Assembly (NCBI GenBank): GCA_900556345.1
Contig: USOM01000021.1
Coordinates: 1-9,167 of the forward strand
DNA from: an uncultured Clostridium sp.
Lineage (GTDB): Bacteria; Bacillota; Clostridia; TANB77; CAG-508
Length of the DNA: 9,167 nt
Direction of reading: 5' to 3'
The position numbers were made by a program, and so were the translations under genes. The notes under the pieces are model-generated. The model saw only the letters and a program-made list of their open reading frames with translations. It was not told where the DNA came from and made no database searches. This document shows positions 1-6,112 of this stretch, in pieces. Within the stretch, counting starts at the first letter, position 1; every line of letters starts with the position of its first letter.

Positions 1-700
1 ATATATAAGTATGGTATACATGCACAACCCAATGATAAGGTAAGATACCCTTATAAAAAATCATTATTTTATACCTTTAGAGAAAAGAATGGAGTTATGA
101 CTAAGTTATATGAGCTAAATACAACAATTATATTAAATCCAAATAAAATTTCAGAAATAGATAGTTTAGATGTTGATATTTTCATAAAGGAAAGATTAAA
201 AAACTATATAAATGAGAGAGAAAATAAATTTTCTTTTGATGATAAAGAATCGGAATATAAATTTTATATTTTAAATAATCCTATAGAATTGGTTAATGAA
301 ATAGCACTGCCTAATCAAAATAATCAATCTTATTTTACAATTGAAGAAGTATTTAGTGGGAAAAGATATGTTGATAGATGTAATTATAAAACTAATAATA
401 CAAGAGAAGATTTAATTAATATAATAAAAGATAAATCTAAAGTAGATTATTTAGAAATTAATGTTGAAGATAAAGGATTATTTATAAGAGCAAAATTAGC
501 TGACACAACAGACGGAAAAGATTTATATTCACTTATTAAAAGAGGGGATTTAGACAAAATGTCATTTGCATTTACTGTGGATGATGAAACATTCGATAGA
601 AGTGATAATACAAGACATATAAGAAGTATTAAAAAGGTTTTTGAGGTTTCAGTTGTAGATACACCAGCATATGAGGGCACTTCTATTATAGCTAAGAGAT
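1..700 (+). mobile_element. Possible prophage remnant: prohead protease-like coding segment
   Basis: The reading frame from base 1 to about 700 has no resemblance to nucleoside phosphorylases. Its last third carries the HK97 prohead protease pattern, with MSFAF in the position of the family's catalytic serine and VVDTPAYEGT as the usual closing motif. The segment upstream of residue 110 is not recognisable to me. No portal or capsid gene is inside the window, so a prophage lying to the left is inferred, not seen. An assembly chimera would look the same. Confidence 0.45.
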
Positions 701-1929
701 GTAAAGAAGAATTAACAAAAGAAGAAATAGAATATTTTGTAAAAGGATACACAGAAGGAACAATTACAGATTACCAAGCGGCAGCATTAATAATGGCAAT
801 TTTTATAAATGGAATGAGTGACTTAGAATTATATGATTTAACATTTAGTATGGCAAATTCAGGAGAAGTACTAGATTTATCAGAATTTGGAGAAAATGTT
901 GTAGATAAGCATAGTACAGGAGGCGTTGGAGATAAAGTATCGATTATATTATTGCCAATTGTAGCTTCACTTGGAATACCTGTTGCAAAAATGTCTGGAA
1001 GAGGACTAGGTTTTACTGGTGGGACAGTTGATAAGATGGAATCAATACCTGGATATACAACTAATATTGATATACAGAAATTCAAGGAAAATGTTCATAA
1101 AATAGGAATAAGTATGATTGGGCAAACAATGAATCTTGCACCAGCAGATAAAAAAATATATGCATTAAGAGATACTATAAGTTGTGTAGAAAATATCCCA
1201 TTAATAGCATCAAGTATAATGAGTAAAAAAATAGCTTCTGGAGCAAATAAAATAGTGCTAGAAGTTACGTACGGAAAAGGTGCTTTTATGAAAACTCTAG
1301 AAGATGCAAAATTATTAGCAAACAAAATGGAAAAATTAGGTGAATATGCAGACCTAGAAGTTGAAAGTGTATTTACTCCAATGGATGAACCAATAGGATA
1401 TGCTGTTGGAAATACATTAGAAATGATAGAAGCTATAAATTTCTTAAAAGGAAAGGATATGCCAGAAGATTTAAAAGAAATAGTATTAGAACTTGGAAGT
1501 CAGATGATAAAATTAGCAGGTCTAGGAGAAAACATAGAAGATAACAAGGAAAAAATGCTAAAACAAATCGAAAATGGTTTTGCATATAAAAAATTTAAAG
1601 AAATGGTAAAAAATCAAGGTGGAGATATATCATATTTAGAAAATACAAATAAATTTGAAAAAGCAAAATATGTATTTGAGGTTAGAAGCAAAAAAAATGG
1701 AATTGTTAAAGAATTAAATGCAGAAAACATTGGAAAAGTAGCATGCTTTTTAGGAGCAGGAAGAACAAAAAAAGATGACAAAATTGATATGTCTGCAGGA
1801 ATTGTGTTAAATAAAAAAATACATGATTATATTGAAGAAGATGATTGCTTATGCGAAGTTCATTGCAATAATGAGAAAAAAGGAAAAGAAGCTGTAAAGC
1901 TGTTAGAAGAAATTTTTAAAATTGGATAA
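97..1929 (+). CDS. pdp: HK97-type prohead protease-like region fused in frame to pyrimidine-nucleoside phosphorylase
   Basis: Residues from about 206 to 610 are a pyrimidine-nucleoside phosphorylase, which cleaves uridine, thymidine or deoxyuridine with phosphate to free base and (deoxy)ribose-1-phosphate in cytosolic salvage. Visible signatures are LTKEEIEYFVKGYTEG, KHSTGGVGD at 271-279, MSGRGLGFTGGTVDK at 299-313, and the base-binding set R358, S373 and K377 in ALRD...SSIMSKK. The C-terminal domain is present, so the enzyme half is nearly full length and lacks only the first few residues of the usual N-terminal helix. Residues from about 110 to 201 instead resemble HK97-family phage prohead proteases: GLFIRAKLADTTDGKDLYSL, IKRGDLDKMSFAF, then EVSVVDTPAYEGTSIIAKR. 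Normal phosphorylases begin near IIAKKRDG, so the join falls at a shared IIAKR-like stretch. The frame is open to base 1. The ATG at 97 has GGAG only 2 nt upstream, so the true start is doubtful. The phosphorylase call is secure; activity of the fusion is unknown. Confidence 0.85.
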   Translation: MTKLYELNTTIILNPNKISEIDSLDVDIFIKERLKNYINERENKFSFDDKESEYKFYILNNPIELVNEIALPNQNNQSYFTIEEVFSGKRYVDRCNYKTNNTREDLINIIKDKSKVDYLEINVEDKGLFIRAKLADTTDGKDLYSLIKRGDLDKMSFAFTVDDETFDRSDNTRHIRSIKKVFEVSVVDTPAYEGTSIIAKRCKEELTKEEIEYFVKGYTEGTITDYQAAALIMAIFINGMSDLELYDLTFSMANSGEVLDLSEFGENVVDKHSTGGVGDKVSIILLPIVASLGIPVAKMSGRGLGFTGGTVDKMESIPGYTTNIDIQKFKENVHKIGISMIGQTMNLAPADKKIYALRDTISCVENIPLIASSIMSKKIASGANKIVLEVTYGKGAFMKTLEDAKLLANKMEKLGEYADLEVESVFTPMDEPIGYAVGNTLEMIEAINFLKGKDMPEDLKEIVLELGSQMIKLAGLGENIEDNKEKMLKQIENGFAYKKFKEMVKNQGGDISYLENTNKFEKAKYVFEVRSKKNGIVKELNAENIGKVACFLGAGRTKKDDKIDMSAGIVLNKKIHDYIEEDDCLCEVHCNNEKKGKEAVKLLEEIFKIG

Positions 1930-1940
1930 TTTTTATTAAT

Positions 1941-1977
1941 TGCACCATTGGGACCGTATCTTTTTGGTGCATTTTTT
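1941..1977 (+). terminator. Hairpin plus T-tract after the phosphorylase gene
   Basis: Twelve bases after the stop codon, TGCACCA (1941-1947) pairs with TGGTGCA (1965-1971), followed by six T residues at 1972-1977. The interior pairs only partly. This fits an intrinsic terminator for the upstream gene. The same 31-nt stretch is about 74 percent identical to the hairpin at 6113-6143, so it may also be a copy of a dispersed repeat that serves as a terminator. Confidence 0.55.
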
Positions 1978-2026
1978 GAAATGGGGACGGTTCCTTTTTT
2001 AAAAAGGAACCGTCCCCATTTCAAAA
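1974..2026. repeat. Perfect 53-bp palindrome, REP/MITE-like
   Basis: Two 26-bp arms (1974-1999 and 2001-2026) are exact reverse complements around a single T at 2000. Each arm carries the GC-rich core GGGGACGGTTCC or its complement, which stands out in AT-rich DNA. Bases 1973 and 2027 no longer pair. The core resembles short palindromic repeats dispersed between genes in many clostridial genomes, from general recollection; copy number could not be checked here. As RNA it would form a very strong hairpin, but no long T-tract follows, so a terminator role is not needed given the hairpin just before it. Confidence 0.75.
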
Positions 2027-2032
2027 TTAGTA

Positions 2033-2060
2033 TTGCAAAAAATTAAAAAAGTGTTATAAT
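2033..2060 (+). promoter_or_regulatory. Sigma-A-type promoter for the small ORF-cdaA-truA operon
   Basis: TTGCAA at 2033-2038 and TATAAT at 2055-2060 are separated by 16 bp, and TG at 2052-2053 makes it an extended -10. It begins 7 bp after the 53-bp palindrome ends and lies about 30 bp before the ribosome binding site of the 48-aa gene. No riboswitch-like leader is apparent between promoter and gene. Confidence 0.75.
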
Positions 2061-2095
2061 AATTTATGTAGAATAAAAAATTAGGAGGAATGAAA

Positions 2096-2242
2096 ATGGC
2101 AAAAAATAAAGAAAAAACAAATAAATTTAAAATAAATAAAGGACAATTAGCTGTAAAAATAATGGCAAGTATTCTTGCAATAATGATGGTTTTATCAGTA
2201 TGTGCAACATTTATATATTATATATATTCAGCAATTGCTTAA
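2096..2242 (+). CDS. Small single-span membrane protein encoded upstream of cdaA (48 aa)
   Basis: The ATG at 2096 follows AGGAGG (2083-2088) by 7 bp. An in-frame ATG at 2090 is too close to that site to be the likely start. The product has a lysine-rich N-terminus (MAKNKEKTNKFKINKGQ), then a hydrophobic segment of roughly residues 19-43 ending in aromatic residues (TFIYYIYSAIA), so it is probably an N-in, single-span protein with a basic cytosolic head. The gene lies directly after a strong promoter and 23 bp before cdaA, so it is the first gene of that transcript. I do not recognise the family. It is much too short to be CdaR. A role as a partner of CdaA is a guess from position only. Confidence 0.75.
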   Translation: MAKNKEKTNKFKINKGQLAVKIMASILAIMMVLSVCATFIYYIYSAIA

Positions 2243-2265
2243 AATAAAAATAGGGAGATAAATTA

Positions 2266-3159
2266 ATGATAGAAGATATAAGAGAAAATATATTAACATA
2301 TATTCAAATATATCAACAAAGTCCTTTCAAACTAATAACATTAATAGTTGATATAACAATAGTTATATTTTTGGCCTATGGCTTATTAAAAATTGTAAAA
2401 GATTCTAGAGCTTGGCAATTGGTAAAGGGAATTGCATTTTTGGTAATAGCAACTTGGCTTAGTGGAATATTAAACTTAAATATATTAAATTACATATTGT
2501 CTGCAGTAATGAATTGGGGAGTTATACTTTTAATTATAATTTTCCAACCTGAAATAAGAAGAGCACTAGAGCAACTTGGAACTAATAAGTTTACTAAATT
2601 ATTTGGAATGGATAAAGATATAGCAACAAAAACAAAAGAAGATATATATAAAATAGCAATTGCAGCAACAGAACTTTCTAAAAGTAAAACAGGTGGATTA
2701 ATTGTTATTGAAAGAGATATAAAAATAAAAGATATAGTATCAACAGGTGTAGAAATGAATGCTGAAGTATCACCACAGTTACTTGTAAATATATTTGTTC
2801 CAAATACTCCATTACACGACGGAGCAGTTGTAATAAGTGATAATAGAATTGCAGCAGCAGCTTGTATGCTTCCTTTAGCGAGTGATGCCGATATTGCAAA
2901 AGAGCTTGGAACAAGACATAGGGCAGCTATTGGAATTTCTAAAGAATCTGATGCAATTGCTGTTGTGGTTTCAGAGGAAACTGGAAAAATATCTGTTGCT
3001 AAAGATGGAACTTTAATTGCAGATGTTAGAGAAGATGTTTTGAAGAAGATTTTGATTAGCAACATTGTAACAAAAAGATTCCCAGAAAATGAAAATGTTT
3101 CAAGTAATAATTGGGAGAAGTTAAAAGAGAAAATAAAAAAGGTAAAAGAAAAAGAATGA
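2266..3159 (+). CDS. cdaA: Diadenylate cyclase CdaA (DacA/YbbP family), membrane-bound
   Basis: The enzyme makes cyclic di-AMP from two ATP at the inner face of the membrane; c-di-AMP controls potassium and osmolyte transport and cell-wall homeostasis in Bacillota. Three hydrophobic spans lie near residues 23-43, 52-70 and 74-93, followed by the family linker FQPEIRRALEQLG at 93-105 and a DisA_N cyclase domain. Both catalytic signatures are intact: DGA at 185-187 (in LHDGAVVIS) and RHR at 217-219 (in GTRHRAAIG). The last 30 residues form a lysine/glutamate-rich tail. Length, 297 aa, is slightly above the usual 270-280. GGGAG at 2253-2257 sits 8 bp before the ATG. The stop codon overlaps the truA start. 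The usual partners cdaR (YbbR repeats) and glmM do not follow. Confidence 0.95.
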   Translation: MIEDIRENILTYIQIYQQSPFKLITLIVDITIVIFLAYGLLKIVKDSRAWQLVKGIAFLVIATWLSGILNLNILNYILSAVMNWGVILLIIIFQPEIRRALEQLGTNKFTKLFGMDKDIATKTKEDIYKIAIAATELSKSKTGGLIVIERDIKIKDIVSTGVEMNAEVSPQLLVNIFVPNTPLHDGAVVISDNRIAAAACMLPLASDADIAKELGTRHRAAIGISKESDAIAVVVSEETGKISVAKDGTLIADVREDVLKKILISNIVTKRFPENENVSSNNWEKLKEKIKKVKEKE

Positions 3160-3896
3160 GAAATATAAAATTAACAATAGAATATGATGGCAAAGATTTC
3201 AATGGTTGGCAAAAACAACCAGATAAGCTAAATATCCAAGGTACAATAGAAAAAGCAATAGAAGCAGTAACAGGAGAAGTTACAGAATTAAATGCCTCAG
3301 GAAGAACAGATGCCGGAGTTCACGCAATAGGACAAGTTGCCAACTTTAAAACAAACTCAAAAATCCCTATAGAAAAAATACCAGTTGCATTAAATACTAA
3401 ATTAAAAAAGACAATTAGAATTATAAATGCAGAAGAAGTCGACGAAAGGTTTCATAGTAGACTAAGTTGCAAAAGAAAGACCTATAGATATGTTATAAAT
3501 AACTCAGAATTTTCATCAGCATTATACAGAAATTTAGAGTGTCACATTCCACAAAAACTAAACATAGAAAAAATGCAAGAAGCTGCTAAATATTTTGAGG
3601 GAGAGCATGATTTTAAAGCTTTTAAGGCAAGTGGAACAAGCAGTAAAAGTAGTGTAAGAACAATATATGAGGCAAAGGTATATAAAAGAGAAGATACAAG
3701 AATTTGTATAGAACTTACAGGTAATGGCTTTTTATATAATATGGTTAGAATTATTTCTGGAACACTGTTAGATGTAGGATTAGGAAAAATAAAACCAGAG
3801 GATATAACAAAAATAATAAATGAAGGCAAAAGGGAGAATGCTGGTAAAACCTTACCACCTTATGGACTATTTTTAGTAAAAGTAGAATATAATTAA
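3156..3896 (+). CDS. truA: tRNA pseudouridine(38-40) synthase TruA
   Basis: TruA isomerises uridines 38, 39 and 40 in the anticodon stem-loop of tRNAs to pseudouridine, in the cytosol. The start MRNIKLTIEYDGKDFNGWQKQ is the standard N-terminus. The catalytic motif GRTDAGVHA is intact with the nucleophilic aspartate at D52. Downstream are KRKTYRYVI, the HDFKAF loop, SSVRTIYEA, GNGFLYNMVRIISGTLLDVG, and the closing GKTLPPYGLFLVKVEY. The length of 246 aa equals typical Bacillota TruA. An in-frame ATG at 3111 would add 15 lysine/arginine-rich residues that are really the cdaA tail read in another frame, so 3156 is chosen. ATGA at 3156-3159 overlaps the cdaA stop and suggests translational coupling; no strong ribosome binding site is present. 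Confidence 0.96.
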   Translation: MRNIKLTIEYDGKDFNGWQKQPDKLNIQGTIEKAIEAVTGEVTELNASGRTDAGVHAIGQVANFKTNSKIPIEKIPVALNTKLKKTIRIINAEEVDERFHSRLSCKRKTYRYVINNSEFSSALYRNLECHIPQKLNIEKMQEAAKYFEGEHDFKAFKASGTSSKSSVRTIYEAKVYKREDTRICIELTGNGFLYNMVRIISGTLLDVGLGKIKPEDITKIINEGKRENAGKTLPPYGLFLVKVEYN

Positions 3897-3957
3897 AAGT
3901 AACTTTTTTTTAGCAAAATTCATAATATATATAAAAAAACAAAAGGAGATATGTATT

Positions 3958-4494
3958 ATGAATTTGCTTATTTTTTTTGCTCTGCCATTAGCTACAATTC
4001 TTCTTGCTATTGTATTTCAAAAGGTCTTAAAATGCCAAATTTTGGTTGCGATAACTTTTTTTGCAATATATTTAATTATTTTATTTTCGTTATATGCTGC
4101 TGGAGTTATAACAAATTTAGCAGAAGGATTAATTGCTGTAATTATATATACAATAATTGCGTTTTTAACTGCTTGGATTGTTAGAATAATAAGTCTTATT
4201 AAAAATCGATTATTTAATTGTGATGAAAGTCAAGGTAGAAGTAGTGGAAGAAGTAGAAACAGAGAACGTGAAAGTAGTTGCGGGTGCTATAATGAAAATA
4301 ATGATTTACTAAAAATTAGTTGCAGATGTAATAATGGAAATAGCCAAAATTTATTAACAATAAATAGTGATTGCCTAGGAACGGCAGACAACAATAATAA
4401 CGAAAACAGTTGTGGATGCGTAAATAATAATGACATAGCAACTCAAAATAACCGGAGTGACTGTAAGTGGAAATGTTATACCCAACCAAGCTAA
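3958..4494 (+). CDS. Three-span membrane protein with Cys/Asn-rich tail; 3' end probably frameshifted
   Basis: The start at 3958 has AGGAG (3944-3948) 9 bp upstream; the other-frame ATG at 3951 is too close. The first 83 residues hold three hydrophobic segments, near 2-20, 26-50 and 57-82, resembling small clostridial or bacillar membrane proteins of unknown function (possibly DUF2651, low confidence). The remainder is a hydrophilic tail, first Arg/Ser-rich (GRSSGRSRNRERESS) and then Cys/Asn-rich with SCGC at 107-110, SCRC at 121-124 and SCGC at 151-154. As read, it ends in an unremarkable KWKCYTQPS at 4494. Removing one A from the run at 4445-4448 would continue instead through TGVTVSGNVIPNQANC to a stop at 4540, giving about 193 aa. 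The gene lies 61 bp after truA and may be cotranscribed with it. Function unknown. Confidence 0.8.
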   Translation: MNLLIFFALPLATILLAIVFQKVLKCQILVAITFFAIYLIILFSLYAAGVITNLAEGLIAVIIYTIIAFLTAWIVRIISLIKNRLFNCDESQGRSSGRSRNRERESSCGCYNENNDLLKISCRCNNGNSQNLLTINSDCLGTADNNNNENSCGCVNNNDIATQNNRSDCKWKCYTQPS

Positions 4495-4540
4495 TTGTGG
4501 GAGAACAGGGTGGATAAGAGGTTGTTATAGAAGATATTAA
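4445..4540 (+). pseudogene. Probable out-of-frame 3' end of the Cys-rich membrane protein gene
   Basis: In the +1 frame the bases after the A-run at 4445-4448 read ITGVTVSGNVIPNQANC, then GRTGWIRGCYRRY and a TAA at 4538-4540, just before the terminator stem. This looks more protein-like than the in-frame ending and keeps the Cys/Asn style of the tail. In this frame a TAG at 4436-4438 blocks entry from upstream, so the switch must fall between 4436 and 4494. It could be a sequencing error, a real mutation, or slippage. Confidence 0.5.
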
Positions 4541-4550
4541 AATATAAAAA

Positions 4551-4600
4551 GAGGTGGATTCATTTTAAAATTTAGAATCCACCTCAAATTTTATTTTATT
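4551..4600. terminator. Bidirectional intrinsic terminator between convergent genes
   Basis: GAGGTGGATTC (4551-4561) pairs perfectly with GAATCCACCTC (4575-4585), an 11-bp stem with a 13-nt AT loop. T-rich sequence follows on the plus strand (4589-4604), and an A-rich stretch precedes it (4541-4550), which becomes the U-tract for transcripts from the minus strand. It therefore serves both the gene ending at 4494/4540 and the SPFH gene ending at 4596. Confidence 0.9.
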
Positions 4601-5519
4601 TTTTAGTAGTTTTTTTATCTTCCTTTTCATTTTTCATAACATCTGTTATAGCACCTAAACTGCTTAAAGCAGATGTAGCTTCAAAAGGAATAAAGATTTT
4701 ATTTGCATCACCATTTGCAACTTCTTTTAATGCCTCTAATGATTTTAATTGAACTAATTTATCATCTGGATTGGCATCTTTGATAGCAGAATAAACCATT
4801 GCAATTTCTTTAGCCTTAGCTTCTGCAACTTCTTTAATGGCTTTAGCTTCACCAGCGGCTCTTCTTATTTTAGCTTCGCTTTCAGCCTCTGCCTCTAAGA
4901 TAGCAGCTTCTTTTTTACCTTGTGCAACAGTAATGTCTGATTGTTTTTGAGCTTCAGCTTCAAGAATTAAAGCTCTCTTGTTACGTTCTGCGTTCATTTG
5001 TTTTTCCATTGCATCTCTAATATCAGCTGGTGGGTTAATATCTTTTATTTCAACCCTGTTAATTTTACAACCCCATTTATCTGTAGCTTCATCTAAGATA
5101 GAACGAAGTTGGAAGTTGATATTGTCACGTGAACCAAATGTCTCATCTAAGTCCATTTTACCAACAATATCACGAATTGTTGTAATTGCTAGGTATTCAA
5201 TACCTTTTTTTAGGTTTGCTATCTCATAAACTGATTTTTCTGGGTCAGTTATTTGATAGAACACAACTGTATCTATATTGATTGTAACATTATCTTTAGT
5301 GATAACCCCTTGTGGTGGGATGTCCATAGTAAGTTCCTTTAAAAGAACAACTGAACTTACTCTATCAATAAATGGTAATATAAGTGTAAGACCAGCTTCT
5401 GCTGTTTTGTAATATTTACCAAGTCTTTCTATAATATACACTTCAGATTGATTTACTACCTTTATTGATTTGAATGCAATAATTGCGATGATTACTAATA
5501 TAACTATTAAAAAAGCCAT
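4596..5519 (-). CDS. SPFH/stomatin-family membrane protein (paraslipin/QmcA type)
   Basis: This is a 307-aa slipin: a single N-terminal membrane segment (residues 2-20), then an SPFH/band 7 domain to about 185, with the family stretches IERLGKYYKTAEAGLTLILPF and DIPPQGVITKDNV, and WGCKINRVEIKDINPP near the end of the domain. An Ala/Glu-rich coiled coil of about residues 185-245 follows (ILEAEAQKQSDITVAQGKK, ILEAEAESEAKIRRAAGEA), and then a conserved region (DKLVQLKSLEAL..IFIPFEA). The tail is Lys-rich. Such proteins oligomerise on the membrane and scaffold microdomains, often working with FtsH-type proteases. The gene follows nfeD on the same strand with a 51-bp gap, matching the qmcA-nfeD pairing in other bacteria. 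AAGGAGGT (plus-strand 5526-5533) lies 6 bp before the start. Confidence 0.93.
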   Translation of the reverse strand: MAFLIVILVIIAIIAFKSIKVVNQSEVYIIERLGKYYKTAEAGLTLILPFIDRVSSVVLLKELTMDIPPQGVITKDNVTINIDTVVFYQITDPEKSVYEIANLKKGIEYLAITTIRDIVGKMDLDETFGSRDNINFQLRSILDEATDKWGCKINRVEIKDINPPADIRDAMEKQMNAERNKRALILEAEAQKQSDITVAQGKKEAAILEAEAESEAKIRRAAGEAKAIKEVAEAKAKEIAMVYSAIKDANPDDKLVQLKSLEALKEVANGDANKIFIPFEATSALSSLGAITDVMKNEKEDKKTTKK

Positions 5520-5570
5520 AGTAATACCTCCTTAAAAAAAATTTATATATAAAAAAACTAATATCATATT

Positions 5571-6011
5571 TTATTTAGCATTTGATACTTCATTTACTTT
5601 TTCTACTTTTAACTTTACTCCATTTACACTTAGAACTTTTATTGTTTCTCCTTTTTCTATATTGCTATCTGAAATTGCTGACCAAAGTTCTCCATTTACC
5701 TTGACTTTTCCAGTAGAATTTAAGTTATCAATGCTTTCTAGTACAATACCTTCTTTTCCTATTATGCTATATACATTTGTAGGTTTTGTTTTAGGAGTTT
5801 TTACAAATTTTTTTATTAGTGGCTTGGTAAGTAAAAGTAATATTGTTGAAGATACTACAAATACAACAGATTGAATAACAATATTTGTTGTAAATAAACT
5901 AACTATTAATGCAAGTAATGCTCCAATTGAGAACCAAAATACGAAAAATCCTAATGTAAATGATTCTATTATTAAGCATATTCCTGAAATAATTAACCAA
6001 AATTGCCACAT
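5571..6011 (-). CDS. NfeD-family membrane protein, short form
   Basis: The 146-aa product has a hydrophobic N-terminal half with about three spans (roughly residues 3-22, 25-43 and 46-64), then a C-terminal OB-fold-like domain of about residues 82-140 with the family pattern IGKEGIVLESI, GKVKVNGELWSA and KGETIKVLSVNGVKLKVEKV. It lacks the N-terminal serine protease (ClpP-like) domain of long NfeD proteins, so it is the short type that accompanies slipins. These OB domains are thought to bind or assist the partner SPFH protein, which is encoded immediately downstream here. The first gene of this two-gene unit, it has AAAGGAGG (plus-strand 6019-6026) 7 bp before the ATG and a promoter just upstream. 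Confidence 0.92.
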   Translation of the reverse strand: MWQFWLIISGICLIIESFTLGFFVFWFSIGALLALIVSLFTTNIVIQSVVFVVSSTILLLLTKPLIKKFVKTPKTKPTNVYSIIGKEGIVLESIDNLNSTGKVKVNGELWSAISDSNIEKGETIKVLSVNGVKLKVEKVNEVSNAK

Positions 6012-6053
6012 AATTATTCCTCCTTTAAAGAATGTTATTTTTGCAACATCTTT

Positions 6054-6082
6054 ATTATAGCATATTATGGGGAAAAATGCAA
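6054..6082 (-). promoter_or_regulatory. Promoter of the nfeD-SPFH operon
   Basis: On the minus strand TTGCAT (plus 6077-6082) and TATAAT (plus 6054-6059) are separated by 17 bp, with TGC just before the -10, an extended -10 sigma-A-type promoter. It is about 43 bp upstream of the nfeD start, with the ribosome binding site between. Confidence 0.8.
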
Positions 6083-6112
6083 CAAAATGGTTTACATAAC
6101 TTGAAAGAACGG

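Noticed and set aside
2061..2095. Riboswitch ahead of the cdaA operon
   Set aside because: Only about 30 bp separates the -10 from the ribosome binding site, too short for a c-di-AMP or other known riboswitch fold.
2490..3065. 191-codon open frame on the minus strand inside cdaA
   Set aside because: It lies entirely antisense to an intact, motif-complete cdaA, has low-complexity Ser/Ile/Val content typical of complementary AT-rich coding DNA, and matches no family I know.
3111..3155. Upstream in-frame ATG for truA
   Set aside because: It would add a Lys/Arg-rich leader that overlaps the cdaA tail and is absent from the family; the conserved N-terminus begins at 3156.
3897..3957. Terminator or separate promoter between truA and the Cys-rich protein gene
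   Set aside because: There is a T-run at 3903-3911 but no stem before it, and only weak AT-rich -10-like sequence, so neither can be supported.
3951..4184. 77-codon frame starting 7 bp before the three-span membrane protein gene
   Set aside because: Its ATG is only 2 nt from the AGGAG site, and the Cys/Asn/Tyr-rich product is an out-of-frame reading of the membrane segments encoded from 3958.
4596..6011. SPFH-nfeD pair as part of a novel defence or stress island
   Set aside because: The pair is a common two-gene unit across bacteria with its own promoter and terminator here; nothing around it points to a defence role.
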